Part shown: positions 10,710-22,423 of the stretch, one piece after another
Layout of the letters: each line of letters begins with the position of its first letter
Position numbering within the stretch: position 1 is the stretch's first letter
Assembly (NCBI GenBank): GCA_051645705.1
Contig: JBOFBU010000002.1
Location: 186,001 to 250,000, forward strand
Direction: 5' to 3'
DNA length: 64,000 nt
Source: UBA710 sp051645705
Lineage (GTDB): Bacteria > Bacillota_I > Bacilli_A > Mycoplasmatales > Metamycoplasmataceae
Translations under genes and position numbers: made by a program
The notes under the pieces: generated by a model
What the model was told of the DNA's origin: nothing
The model's input: only the letters and a program-made list of their open reading frames with translations
The model's database searches: none

Positions 10710-11720
10710 TTAATTAAAACCTGTTATTACAATTGGCTTAATATCAATTTCTGTTGTACCATTCATTAAAACTATTTTTGCTTCAAGTGTTTTGTTAGTT
10801 GTATTTGGTTTTATTGAATTAGCTAATACTTTAACTGAATAATCCTTTAATAATGGATTTGATAATAAATCAGCAAAATTAATAATTTCTTTATCAGTAA
10901 TTGAATTTAATTTATCTTTAAAAGCAATTGGAACCATAAAACTTTGATTAATTTTATTAAATTCAGCTAATTGGTCTGGATTAGAAACTCCTTTAAATCC
11001 TAAAACTTCTATCTCTCTTGTTCCAATAGAACCGCTTGCATTTTGAAGTTCTACTGTTAAGCTCATCCCACCTAATGTATTATATAAAGGAGAAAAAGTA
11101 CTTTTTCAAATAAATTTTCCTCCTACTGTATCTAGTGGAATAGTATTTGATAAAATTGCACTATTAGCATCAATAATTTTTGCAGCCAATAAAACATTTT
11201 TTACTTCTTGTGAAGTAGAATCGATATTTGCTCTAAAATTAGTATTAACAGCATTTATTGCATCTTGAAGTGTTTGATCATTTTTTGGATTAAGTTCAAT
11301 GCTTATTGGTTTTGTTAAATCTTTATCTTCACTTGCAGTTATTATTTTAAATCCATTGGTTAATGACACACTTTTTGATAAATTTTTATACATTACTTTA
11401 AGATTCGCAATTCCATTTTGATTATTAAAATCACTTAATTCAAATGTAAGAGGTTCAGGAGTATATTTTTTAAATATTTCATTTAATTGAGTACTTTGAC
11501 CTAATACGTTCATAGCAATTACATTTTTAAAACTATTTTGAAGAGTCGTATCTAATGTTGCTAAATCAATATTGCTAGGAATTTTTGCTAAAACTTGAGA
11601 ATTTTCAATATCTGTTTTATTATTATCAGAAGAACATGAAATTGTAAAAGCTATTGGAAGTGCTGTAACTATTGTTGCTCCTGCTAAAATTGAAGAATAT
11701 AATATTTTATTTGATTTCAT
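10710..11720 (-). CDS. Surface lipoprotein with mycoplasma lipoprotein-associated repeats
   Basis: This 336-residue protein carries a signal peptide ending in a lipobox (AFTISC, C29), so it should be an acylated surface lipoprotein. Three stretches share a pattern of an alternating strand, a short loop and a terminal NGFK/LGFK/TGFN. They begin at about PLTFELSDFNNQ, SLTVELQNASGS and YSVKVLANSIKP. They resemble the mycoplasma 'lipoprotein-associated domain' seen in variable surface lipoproteins, a family call made by eye. The start has AAAGGAA upstream, inside the end of the preceding membrane-protein gene. It is the last gene of an apparent PTS operon. Confidence 0.75.
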
Positions 11721-11722
11721 AA

Positions 11723-12301
11723 TTAAACAATTCCTTTCATTATATTATTAAATAATTCTGTAGCATATTTTGTATATTCTGAAGAACCTACACTAAGTGT
11801 TTGTAATTTTTTAAATGGAGAAATAATATTCATTTGAGATGAAACTCCTATTGAAAATAATGTAAGAATTATAATTATAAAAATAAATCCAAGTACAACA
11901 AATGAAATTGATCAAGCTGTTCCATTTTTAAATATAAGTATTGGAATTAATAAGAATATAGATGTAAAACCAAAAACTATTAATAAATTTAACATTGCAT
12001 CATTAAATATTGATGAAGAAAATTCTGTTAATGATAATAATGAAACTACTGGAGTGGTTCCGTTAAATACTAAAGATACTCCTATATTATTTGCTATATC
12101 AATTATTGCTTTTTGTTCAACACCAAGATTTGATAAAGTATTAGTTGATCATATATTTGTAAAATATAATGATAAAAGTAGCGAAATTAATAGAACTATT
12201 GCTGTTGAAAATCTTACAATTGAAAGAGAAAAATGAACTTTTTTATTTTCATTGGATTTTTTAATAAGTAAAGGATTATATTTTGAATAAACTGTTTCCA
12301 T
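11723..12301 (-). CDS. Small membrane protein coupled to the PTS permease
   Basis: This 192-residue protein of unknown family has about four hydrophobic helices: one near residue 25, one mid-protein after FSSSIFNDAMLNL, and a pair near 115-160. The conserved-looking tail reads QTLSVGSSEYTKYATELF. Its ATG overlaps the stop of the PTS IIC gene (TAATG) and its stop lies two bases before the lipoprotein start, so all three are probably translated from one mRNA. No function can be assigned; context suggests membrane partnership with the lipoprotein or the permease. Confidence 0.7.
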
Positions 12302-13770
12302 TATTTTTTCGCTCCTTTTTTAAATATTTTTTGAAATCCTTGTTTATAGTCAATTTTCACTAGTTCTTCACCTTTCTTTTTGGCAGATTTATTTGCTAAA
12401 AAGACAAATGGAGTATAAATAGATACAGCTACAATTAAATTAAATAATGAAAGCAATAATCCTTGTCATCCTGATGCTAAGAACCCACCTATTCCTACTG
12501 GAGCTGTTCATGGAATTGCAATAACAACAGGTGCTACTCATTTTAATTTTTCAATAGCAAGTCATGTTATGAAAAATAAAACTGGATTTACTAAAACAAA
12601 TGGAACTACATATTTAAAGTTTAAAATTAATGGAACACCAAATAATAATGGTTCATTTATATTAAATAATGATGGAGCTCCTCCAAATTTTAAGATTTCT
12701 CTTGTTTCTTTTCTTTTTGAAAATAATAATCCAACGATTACAAAGGCAAGTGTTGTTCCTGCTCCTCCAAAAAATACGAAGGCATCAACTGATCCACCAC
12801 CAAAAGCACTTAAACTTGTTCCAATTCCTTCTCTATAATCAAGATTTGTTTGAATAAGAGCTGTTGTAATTGGTGAAAATACTGCAAGTAAAACATTTGA
12901 ACCATGTACACCAAAGAATCATAATAATGAAACAAAAAATGTATATGTTAATCCAATTGCAAGAGAACCTGCTTCTTGTGAAGCTATTCCAATAAATGGT
13001 GCTTGAATAGCTGTAGAAATTGTATGACCAATTCCAAATGCATCACCTACACCAAATGCTGTTGCTAATGGTCTAAAAATAATAAATGGTGCTTGCAATG
13101 CAACGAATAACATTAATGTTATCATTGATGGAAATAATTTTGAAAATGCTCTTGCTACAGCAGGAGGAACTCCTGCAGGCATTTTTAATTCTAATTTTGT
13201 TGATTTTTCTAATTTAGCATAAATTTCTATTGAAAGCATAGATGCTAACATAGCTACTAAAATTCCTGTTGTTCCAAATAAACTTGGATCTCCATATGTT
13301 AAAATCATAAATGCTAAAAGACCTACTAAAGAAGCAATAAATGGTTCTTTAGATTCTTTAGCTCTAGCTAGTGAATAACTTAGTGTTAAAGTTATAAATA
13401 CTGATAAATATGAAAATATACCTTTTCATATTGTATAAAATACAAATATTCCTATAGAGGAAATTTGTTGGGATACCGTTCCGGGAACAAAATCATATAT
13501 TCCTTGACTACTTAATTCCATTTGACCAGGAATACCTCAAACAATTCATCCTAGAATTGATGTAGAAGCAGTTCCTGCTCAACCAAATACTAAAGTCATG
13601 CAAATAACTCCGATAGAAGCGGAAATAATTAAAGGAACTAATAAAGCAAAACCATCACGTAATGCTGCCATATGTTTTTGTTCAGCAAGTTTACCCATTC
13701 TCATGATAACAACGTCTCAACCACGTTTTATAGTTTGTTTAAAATTGCTATTCGTCTTAACTTCAGACAT
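12301..13770 (-). CDS. PTS permease IIC, cellobiose/lactose class
   Basis: This 489-residue integral membrane protein has the EIIC layout of the cellobiose/lactose class. It includes a helix-rich N-terminal half, FFGVHGSNVLLAVFSP in the middle, and SLFNINEPLLFGVPLILN, which matches the NEP/INEPLLFG substrate-site signature of this class. The enzyme moves a beta-glucoside or related sugar inward while the cognate IIB phosphorylates it. The substrate is not certain. The IIB gene lies 46 bases upstream on the same strand, and no IIA gene is in the window. Confidence 0.88.
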
Positions 13771-13816
13771 AATTCTTCTTTCTTTTATTTTTCATTTTTG
13801 TAATTATTTTAAATTA

Positions 13817-14119
13817 TTACTTTTTCAAAGCATCTAAAACAAGTTTATATGTTTCTTCACCTTTTGCCATCGCATAAATTGCTGGAGGAATAACCACAAC
13901 TGGTTTCCCTCCTGCTATTTCTTTAAATGAAGATTCCATAAAACGAACTTGAGGCCCTATTAAAACAATATCATAATGAGGAACTAATGTTTTTGCTTCA
14001 GAAGAAGCTTTTGCTACTACTTCAACTTCTTCTCCTATAGATTCAGCATATTTTTTTATATTTGCTTCTAATAGAGAAGTAGACATCCCTGCAGAACAAG
14101 CTAATAAAATTTTAAGCAT
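13817..14119 (-). CDS. PTS phosphocarrier IIB, cellobiose/lactose class
   Basis: This 100-residue protein has the phospho-acceptor cysteine C8 in LLACSAGMSTSLL and the later YDIVLIGPQVRFM block, both diagnostic of cellobiose/lactose-class IIB. It passes phosphate from IIA to the sugar bound by IIC. Full length for the family. The start has AGAGAG a few bases upstream. Confidence 0.93.
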   Translation of the reverse strand: MLKILLACSAGMSTSLLEANIKKYAESIGEEVEVVAKASSEAKTLVPHYDIVLIGPQVRFMESSFKEIAGGKPVVVIPPAIYAMAKGEETYKLVLDALKK

Positions 14120-14172
14120 TTTTAACTCTCTTTCTAAAATAATTATTTTAATAATTTAAATTTACATTTTTT

Positions 14173-14212
14173 ATTATACTATAATAACAAACTATTTATT
14201 TATAAATAAATA
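14173..14212 (-). promoter_or_regulatory. Candidate promoter and palindrome upstream of PTS IIB
   Basis: The 94 bases before the IIB gene contain a minus-strand TATAAT (14173-14178), 54 bases from the start codon. Just upstream of it lies a perfect 20-base palindrome of A and T (14193-14212). A repressor site is possible, but in DNA this AT-rich such palindromes also arise by chance. Confidence 0.3.
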
Positions 14213-14213
14213 A

Positions 14214-14774
14214 TTACTCTACTTCAACAAGTTTTCCATTTTTTAATATTTTTTTAATATTTTTTTCTTTTATTGTATAAGAAAAAATTAGTTCTTTTTC
14301 ATCTAAAGCGATAGTTAAATCTCTTATATTTTTGAATTTTTCAGATTCATGAAAATGTAAAATTTCAACTAGTTTATTTCACTTAGATAGTCTTTGACAA
14401 GCATGAAAATTTGTAAAAATATTTCTAAATAAAAATAATTGACTTTCAATTAAATTTGGTTTTTCTTGATTTTCGCTTATAAATTTCTTTTTAAGAATTT
14501 TTTTAAGTTCTTCTTTTGTATGAATTTTTATATACTCAATTAAAGAATAAAAACTTTTTTCCTCTATATTTGTTATTAAAAAATCTTTTTTTAAAAGTTT
14601 TTTTATTTCAATATTTATTTTTGCTTTTATTGATAAATTTATTATTAAATAAATAAGTGTAATTGTTGTTGATAAAAGAAAAAATATTGCAACAATATTG
14701 GCTAATATATTCGTTCAGACTGGTCCTGCAAAACTATTTGGATCATCAGGATTTAAATTAAAGTTAGCAAACAA
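14214..14774 (-). CDS. Unknown single-pass membrane protein
   Basis: This 186-residue protein starts at TTG with a strong AAAGGAG five bases upstream; there is no ATG in frame back to the preceding stop. One hydrophobic helix (about residues 23-48) is followed by a lysine-rich cytoplasmic-type region with coiled-coil character and the stretch FHACQRLSKWNKLVEI. The frame passes TGA at tryptophan codons. It lies 57 bases after the maltose phosphorylase gene and 94 before PTS IIB, so it could belong to either unit. I do not recognise a family. Confidence 0.6.
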
Positions 14775-14831
14775 AATATCTCCTTTAATGAAATTTATCC
14801 ATTAAATAAATAATAACTAATTATTTATAAA

Positions 14832-17099
14832 TTAAATAATTGTTTTTTTATTATTTAAAATAATTTCTAATTTTGGACCTTTTAAATTATTAATTATTGT
14901 TCCATTTTTATTAACAATAACTTGTAAAACATTTTCTCTAAAGTTTAATTTAAACTTCAAACTCTTTCATAATGAAGGTAATTTAGGATTAAAGTGAAGA
15001 ACTTGATTAATAATTCTCATTCCACCAAAACCTTGAACTAAAGACATTCAAGAACCTGCCATAGAAGTTATATGCAATCCATCTTTTGTATCATCATTAT
15101 AATTATCTAAATCTAATCTAGCCGCTCTTAAATAAAATCTTTCTGCATCTTCAAGATTATCAATCTTAGCAGCTAATATTGAATGAATACAAGGAGATAA
15201 AGAAGATTCATGAACTGTATATTTTTCATAAAAATTATAATTTTTTTCTATTTGTTCTTTTGTAAATTCATCTTCAAATAAATAAATACCTTGAAGAACA
15301 TCTGCTTGCTTAATAAAACATGATCTTAAAATTTTATCTCATGATCAATTATGGACTATAGGTCTGTCTTTTGGTTTTAAATCTTTTACTTCAATTAGTT
15401 CTTTATCAAGGAAAGTGTCGTGCTGAACAAAAATGTCTAATTCTTTTGAATATGGAAAATACATATTGGCAACAATTTTTTTTCATTTATTAATTGTTGT
15501 AGAAGTTAATTTATATTTATCTAATTTTATTTTATTTTCTTCAATTAAAGAAATTGTATATTTTAAAGTTCAAGTAGCTATTTTATTTGTATATCAATTA
15601 TTATTAACATTATTTTCAAATTCATTTGGTCCTGTAACACCATGAAGCATATACAATTTTTTATTTTTATTATAATGAACTCTTGATGCTCAAAATTTTG
15701 AAATTTCAATAATAACTTCTAATCCTTTTGATAATAAATATTTTTTATCATTTGTATAATTGTAATAATTAAAAATAGCAAAAGCAATTGCTCCATTCCT
15801 ATGAATTTCTTCAAATGTTATTTCTCATTCATTATGACACTCAATCCCATCAAAAGTAACCATTGGATATAAAGCACCATCTAAACCTTGCATTCTTGCA
15901 TTATGTTTTGCTTGTTCTAATTGTTTATATCTATATAAAAGAAGATTTTTGGAAACAGATTCTGGTGAAGTTGCAAGATAAACTGGTAAACAATATGCTT
16001 CTGTATCTCAGTAAGTTGCTCCTCCATATTTTTCTCCTGTAAATCCTTTAGGACCTATATTTAATTCTGGATCAACACCATAATATGTTGAAAATAATTG
16101 AAATAAACTAAATCTTATTCCTTGTTGAGATTTTTCATCTCCTTCAATTTCTATATCAGATGTTTCTCAACGATTATTTCATTCTTTTGCATGCTTAGTT
16201 TTAGCATCGTTAAAACTTTTTAAAGATAATGCTTTTTTAATGGCATTTGCTTTCAATTGCTTTTCTGAATGATTTCTTGAAGTTAAAACTGCTACTTTTT
16301 TATTAATTTCATATTGAACATTAGCATCTGCTTGAAAATCAAATTTTTCATATGCTTTAAATGTATCTGATATTAAAGTTTTTTCAGCTTTAAAATTAAT
16401 ATCATTAACCATAGCAGCGCCGACTAAAAATCTTTGAACACCAAAAGGATTTTCTTTTGTTTTAATTGATAAAAAAGAAGCATTATCATTTGAAGAATTA
16501 ATAAAATCTCAAAATTTTTCATTATGATTTGAATCTAAATTATAAACATCTCCATCTAATTTAGAAGTGATTGATATTTTACAATTTTTAGAAGGTATTA
16601 TTGAATAGGAAATATAAACTGTTTCAGGATCTACTATTGAATAAAATCTTTCAGTTTTTACATCAATATTAATATTAGCTATTTTTGTTGTAAACTCTCT
16701 TAAAAGAATTCCATTTTTCATATCTAAAACTCTTTTGAATTTACTTGGTTTTTGAACAAATAAATCAAGTTTTTGATCATTAATAAAAATATCAAATTCT
16801 AAAAAATTTAAAGAGTTAATTGCTTTACCAAAATATTGAGGATATCCATTTTTTCATCACCCTACTCTTGTTTTATCTGGAAATCATACTCCTCCGTTAT
16901 AAACTCCTTTATGGGTTTTGCCTCCATATCCTTCTTCAAAATTTCCTCTTGAACCTAATAATCCATTACCTAATGATGTTAGAGATTCTCCGATTAAAAA
17001 ATCTTCTCCTTCTTCATGCATTTTATTTTCAATAAGTAATCAAGGATCAATTTCAAAAAGATTTTTTATATGTAGTTCATTTATATTTTTATTTTTCAT
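14832..17099 (-). CDS. Maltose phosphorylase, GH65
   Basis: This 755-residue enzyme phosphorolyses maltose to glucose and beta-glucose-1-phosphate. It aligns along its full length, as remembered, with Lactobacillus brevis maltose phosphorylase. Markers are DPWLLIENK and SLTSLGNGLLGSRGNFEEGY at the N-terminus, WFPDKTRVGWWKNGYP, QLFSTYYGVDPELNIGPKG, ECHNEWEITFEEIHRNG, and HGVTGPNEFENNVNNNW, where E493 corresponds to the catalytic acid. The tail holds LTVHESSLSP-like and RLDLDNYNDDTKDGLH motifs. The start overlaps the stop of the GH13 gene (TAATG), with AAAAAGGAG upstream. It is the last enzyme of the maltodextrin operon; its product feeds the phosphoglucomutase domain encoded two genes earlier. 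Confidence 0.96.
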
Positions 17100-18718
17100 T
17101 ATTTATTTCTCCTTTTTAAAAATATTTTTGCTTCATAAATATTTAAAATGTTATTTTTTGATAAATGTTTATAGTTAGATAATAAAAGTTCATATCCTTT
17201 ATTTAAAAAGTCTTCTTCTATTTCTATTTTTTCATTATTAAAATTCAATAAAATTATGGCTTCATAATTTTTGTTTTCCAACTTATAAAAAATTAAATTT
17301 TTTTCGCATTTAATTAAACTAATATTTTCAAAATTTGTAAAGATATCATCAAATTTATTTTTTCTTATTTCAATTAATTCTTTTGTATATTTAAAAACAG
17401 AAAATTCTTTTTTAAGGTCTAATTCTAAATTTTGATTTTGATAATTTCATGAGGAATTAATTCATGATTTATTTTTAGAAAAACCAGAATTTTCTTGAGC
17501 ATTTCATGAAAATAATGATCTTGATAAATCACGAGATCCAGTTTTAGCTCCTTTAATAAAATCATCATAAGAAAGTTTTTTATCTTTTTCAACAATATTA
17601 TTTAATTGTTGAAAAAATGCTCCATCTCGAAAATCTTTTTCATTATTAAGAAGTGTACTTGACATTCCTATTTCTTCTCCTTGAAATAAAAATGGAACTC
17701 CTTTTGTTGTAAGAGTAAATGTAGACAATAATGTTTGCCCAAAATAATAATTATTTTCACTAACATCTAAATATCTTTCAAGAGCTCTTGGAGTATCATG
17801 ATTAGTTCATCCGGTACATGTTAAAAGAGGTTTATCTTGTCAATCAAAATATCCTCTTAATTCACTAAAGTCTGGTTTATTTTTAATAGGTGCATATGAA
17901 CCAAAAGGATTTTTTCAATCAAAAGCTAACATTGAAAAATTAAAAAAAGAATCAGTTGCTTTTTTATTTTTATTAGAATATTTAGTCATTATTTCAGGAT
18001 TAATACTTCAAGATTCTCCTACAGTAAAAGCATCTTTATTTTTAAAAACTTCTTCATACATTTCATGTAAATATTCAAAATTATATTTTCCATATCTAAT
18101 GATGTAAGGATTTGTTGTTTTTCCAACATGTTCTATTGCATCTAATCTAAAATATTTAACACCAAGACTAATTCAAAAATTTAACATTTTATAAATTCAT
18201 TTTCTAAGTAAGGGATTATCTCAATTAAAATCTGGTTGTTCTTTTGCAAAAATATGTAAATAATAACTATTTATTTCTTTAACATATTCTCAAGCACTTC
18301 CTCCAAAAATTGATTCATCTTCTAAATTAGGTTTATCATTTCAAATATAAAAATTGTGGTAAGGACTATCTTTTGATTTTTTTGCTTCTTGAAATTCCAG
18401 TGCTAAATCAGATCCATGATTTAAAACTACATCCATCATAATTTCCATGTTTCTTTTTTTAGTTTCTTTAATTAATTCTTTAAAATCATCCATTGTTCCA
18501 AAAAGGGGATCAATTTCATAATAATTAATAACATCGTATCCAGCATCTGCAAAATTAGTTTTGTAAATAGGACATAATCAGATAATATCTACTCCTAAAT
18601 CTTTTAAATAATCTAATTTTTCAATTATTCCTTTAATATCTCCATTTCCATCATTATTTGCATCTTTAAATGATCTTGGAAAAATTTGATATCCTATTTT
18701 TTTAGAAAGTTCATTCAT
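17099..18718 (-). CDS. GH13 alpha-glucosidase (oligo-1,6-glucosidase-like)
   Basis: This 539-residue cytoplasmic enzyme has no signal peptide. It starts MNELSKKIGYQIFPRSF and carries a calcium-loop-like DANNDGNGD. Catalytic motifs of GH13 are FRLDAIEHVG (nucleophile Asp), VGESWSIN (acid Glu) and TGWTNHDTPRALERY (transition-state Asp), followed by FQGEEIGM. The pattern fits the oligo-1,6-glucosidase/alpha-glucosidase subgroup; trehalose-6-phosphate hydrolase or sucrose-related specificity cannot be excluded. AAAAGGAG precedes the start, which overlaps the stop of the upstream fusion gene (TAATG). Confidence 0.92.
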
Positions 18719-21252
18719 TAATTTACTCCTTTTCTGAAATAGTAAACTTGAACGTCTTTACCTTTAATTGTAATTTTTGATAAATCTGCTTTTTTATCAT
18801 TTAAAGCATCAAATAAATTTTGATTTAAAATAACAGAAGATAAATTAAGATTTATTGTTTTATCTGAAAAATTTAAAATTGTATATGTTATTTCATTTTC
18901 ATCATAATTTTTCATAATAAAAATATCTTTATTTTTTGATTCAATAATTAAATATTCTCCCTCTCTTAAAGAAGAGTGTTTTTTTCTAACTTCTATTCAA
19001 TCCTTTATTGTTTCATATATTTCCATGTCTCATTTTTTTTCATCCCATTGCATACATTTTCTACAACCAGGATCATGTTCGCCAGTCATTCCGATTTCAT
19101 CTCCATAATAAATACATGGACTACCTAACATTGTAAAAATTATTTTATAACCAAATAAAAATAATTTTTTATCATTTTTTAATTCAGTTAAAAATCTTGG
19201 TGTATCATGAGAACCCAAAAGATTAAACATATTTTTTTTAATAGGATCTGAATACATTAATAAATATGAAGATAATTTTTCAGAAAATTTAATAGCATCT
19301 CAGTTTTCTTTAATTGCGTTTTGAATTATTCCTCTTAATTCATAATTCATTACAGAATCAAATGTATCTCCTGATAAATATAAATTAGAATCATATCAAA
19401 TTTCTCCTAAAATATAATTTTGATTATTAATATCTTTAACTCATTTTCTAAACTGTCTTCAAAATGTTAAAGATGGTTCATTTGCCACATCTAATCTTCA
19501 TGCATCAATTCCTAATTTTGTTCATTTAGAAACTACTTTTTTAAAATAATCAATAACACTTGGATTTGATCAATTTAGTCTTGGCATAAATGGAGTAAAA
19601 GCAAATGTTTCATAAACTTGATTTTCCATTTGAAGGTATCCATCAGGATATTTTTCAGCTTCTTTTAAATCGCTTGAATCATAAACAAAAAATCAATCGA
19701 AATATTTTGAATTTTCTTTATTTTTTACAACATCAAGTCATTGTTTAAATTTAGCTCCACAATGATTAAAAACAGCATCAAACATAATTTTTATTCCAAG
19801 TTTATGAGCTTTTGTAATTAAATTATCTAAAACTTTATCATCACCAAAATGTTCATCTATTTTTAAATAGTCTTCTGTATCATATTTGTGATTTGTATTT
19901 GCTTTAAATATAGGTGTAAAATAAATTCCATTACATCCTAATTTTTTAATATGTTCTAAATTATTAATTACTCCTTGAAGATCTCCACCAAAATAATCTG
20001 TTGCCAAAGGAGAAACTTCAGGATTTCATGGTTTAGTTTCTGGATTATCATTTTTTTTATCTCCATTTGCAAAACGCTCAGGAAAAATTTGGTATCAAAT
20101 AGTATCTTTTACTCATGATGGACTTTCATTTAGATTTCCTTCATGTAAAAATCCTCAAGTAAATCCATCTCCATCTATACTTTCTCCACTTTTTTTAATT
20201 CCTTTTTCTGTATAAATTAATTTTTCTCCATTAAAACCTTCTATTTCAAAAGCATATCTTAATCTTTTTGTTTTTGTTTTTATATTTGCTTTAAAATAAT
20301 CATAAAGATTATCTGAAAGAAATTTAAAAGCTATTTCTGGACATTCTTCATTTCAATAAGAAGTTTTGCTTGTCCCACCAAATTGAGTAACGCCTTCTGC
20401 TTTATTGTTGTTTCTTCAATCAAAAGGATCACCTTTTCTTACAAAAACATTTTTAATATCACCTTTTTTACATCTTAAAATAACTGTTAATTTATCAGCG
20501 AAATTTTGATAAGCAAACTTTCCATATCCTGTATGTAAAATTGCCTCTTTATTTATAGAATTTTTTACATTTATTTTTTTAAAAAAATCAAGAATTGAAT
20601 TTAAATTTAATTCTGATGTTGAATTTACTCAATATAATGAATTTTCTTTAACTTCTTCATTGTCTCAACATATTCCTACTGTATCAATAAATGAATATTT
20701 AAGTCCTTTAATTCCTTCTATTGAATCTTCAAATCCAATACATTGACTAGGTTTTAATTTAAGTCCTTTTGCTGCTGCTAAAAAAATATCTGGGTATGGT
20801 TTTCCGTTTATTATTTTTTTTGGATTTACAATAAAGTCAAAATAATCTTTTAATTTAAGTTTTTCTAAAATTAAAGGAGCATTATGAGATGAACTAGCAA
20901 TTGCTAATTTCATTTTTTTCTTTTTAGCATCTTTTAAAAGGTCTAATATACCAGGAAGAATAGAGTTTTCCTTAATAGCTGTTTGAAGCATTGAAATATA
21001 AAGAGAATTTTTGTCATCACAAATTTTTTTAAAATCACTAGCTTTTAATTCTTTTTTATTAATTTTCAAAATTTCTTCAAGAGTTTTTTCTCTTGATAAA
21101 CCTTTAATTTTGTCATTTTCTTCTTTAGTTAAATTAAGTTTATAAGGTTTAATTGTTTCTTGTCATGCTTGTAAATGTAAACCAGCTGTATCTGTAATTA
21201 CTCCATCTAAATCAAAAATTAAACCTTTTTTATTATTATCATTTTTAATCAT
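18718..21252 (-). CDS. Fusion of beta-phosphoglucomutase and neopullulanase (GH13)
   Basis: One uninterrupted table-4 frame of 844 residues; I checked every codon from the mutase domain through the amylase domain and found only TGA, no TAA or TAG. Residues 1 to about 222 are a full beta-phosphoglucomutase. It shows GLIFDLDGVITDTAGLH (Asp nucleophile pair), IKGLSREKTLEEIL, ASSSHNAPLILEK, and GFEDSIEGIKGLK. Residues about 230-345 look like the CBM34 N-domain of neopullulanases. The GH13 barrel follows, with WYQIFPERFANGD near 386, RLDVANE (D588), GEIWYDS (E617) and GSHDTPRF (D683), and a C-terminal sheet. This would cut malto-oligosaccharides and convert beta-glucose-1-phosphate to glucose-6-phosphate in one polypeptide. 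The start is one base after the malK stop. Confidence 0.9.
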
Positions 21253-21253
21253 A

Positions 21254-22420
21254 TTAATTAATTCTTTCTTTTGTTTCTAAATCAAATAAATGTATTGAAT
21301 CTTCTCTTATTTCAAAAAAGATATCTTGACCTTCATTAATTTCTTCTCAGTTAGGAGTTGAAACTGAAATTTCTTTTTTCGAAATAATTGAATTTCCAAC
21401 AATAAGTTTTTCTTTTCCAATAAATTCAACATTTACAACTCTTAATGCAAATGAGTGATTAGTTAATTTTTCTACTCTTATTGCATCTTCAGATCTAAAA
21501 CCTAAAATTACTTTTTCAGAACTCATTTTACTTTCATCAATTAAATTTTTATTTATCTTGATTTTGAATTCTTGATTTTCAGATATAAAAGTAGAATCTA
21601 CTAAATTAATTTTTCCCTCAATTAAATTCATTGTTGGAGAACCGATAAATTTTGCTGTAAAAATATTTGCCGGTCTTAAATAAAGGTCCATAGGAGTTCC
21701 TATCTGTTGGATCTTAGATTTATTCATTAAAATAATTTTATTAGCCATTGTCATAGCTTCTAATTGATCATGTGTTACATAAACTGATGTTGATCCAATC
21801 ATTTTATGAATATTAACAATTTGTCTTCTTGTAGATTCTCTAAGTTTTGCATCTAAATTTGAAAGAGGTTCATCCATTAAAAATACAGATGGTTTTCTAA
21901 CTATAGCTCTTGCTATGGCAACTCTTTGTCTTTGTCCACCGGATAAATCTTTTGGTTTATCATATAACCTATCAGTTATTTCTAAAATTTTTGCAACATC
22001 TTTTATTCTTCTATCAATAACATCTTTTCTTACTTTTTGTTGTTTAAGACCAAAAGCAATATTTTGATAAACATTCATATGTGGATATAAAGCATATGAT
22101 TGAAAAACCATTGCTATATCTCTATCTGATGGTTCAAGATCATTAATTCTTTTTCCATCAAAAAGAAGATCTCCTTTGGTAATTGAATTAAGTCCTGCAA
22201 TCATTCTTAAAAGAGTTGTTTTACCACAACCGGATGGACCTAAAATTACACATAATTCTTGTTTTTCGATTGTAAAATTAATATCATCTAATGTGTATTC
22301 CACTCTTCCTTGATATTTTTTACCTATATTGACAAAATCAATTTGTGTTCCTGAGGAGTTATTTTGCCCTTTTATAATTTCATCTTCAATACTATTTATT
22401 ATCTGTTCTTTTTTTCTCAT
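21254..22420 (-). CDS. malK: Maltodextrin ABC transporter ATPase, MalK/MsmK type
   Basis: This 388-residue ATPase shows Walker A GPSGCGKTTLLRM, Q-loop MVFQSYALYPHM, signature LSGGQRQRVAIARA, Walker B VFLMDEPLSNLD and the switch histidine in YVTHDQLEAM. The roughly 120-residue C-terminal regulatory domain, including LGFRSEDAIRV, is typical of MalK/UgpC/MsmK importers. It energises MalF-MalG. The N-terminus has about 25 extra residues before the ABC domain. AAAGGATAAAAT precedes the start, three bases after the malG stop. Confidence 0.95.
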
Positions 22421-22423
22421 ATT

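Noticed and set aside
12054..12857. Plus-strand reading frames opposite the PTS IIC and its membrane protein
   Set aside because: They lack ribosome-binding sites and family motifs and are shadows of minus-strand genes with clear PTS features.
14193..14212. AT-only 20-base palindrome as a firm operator
   Set aside because: In DNA this AT-rich a ten-base half-site match is expected about once in a window this size, so I list it only as a weak candidate.
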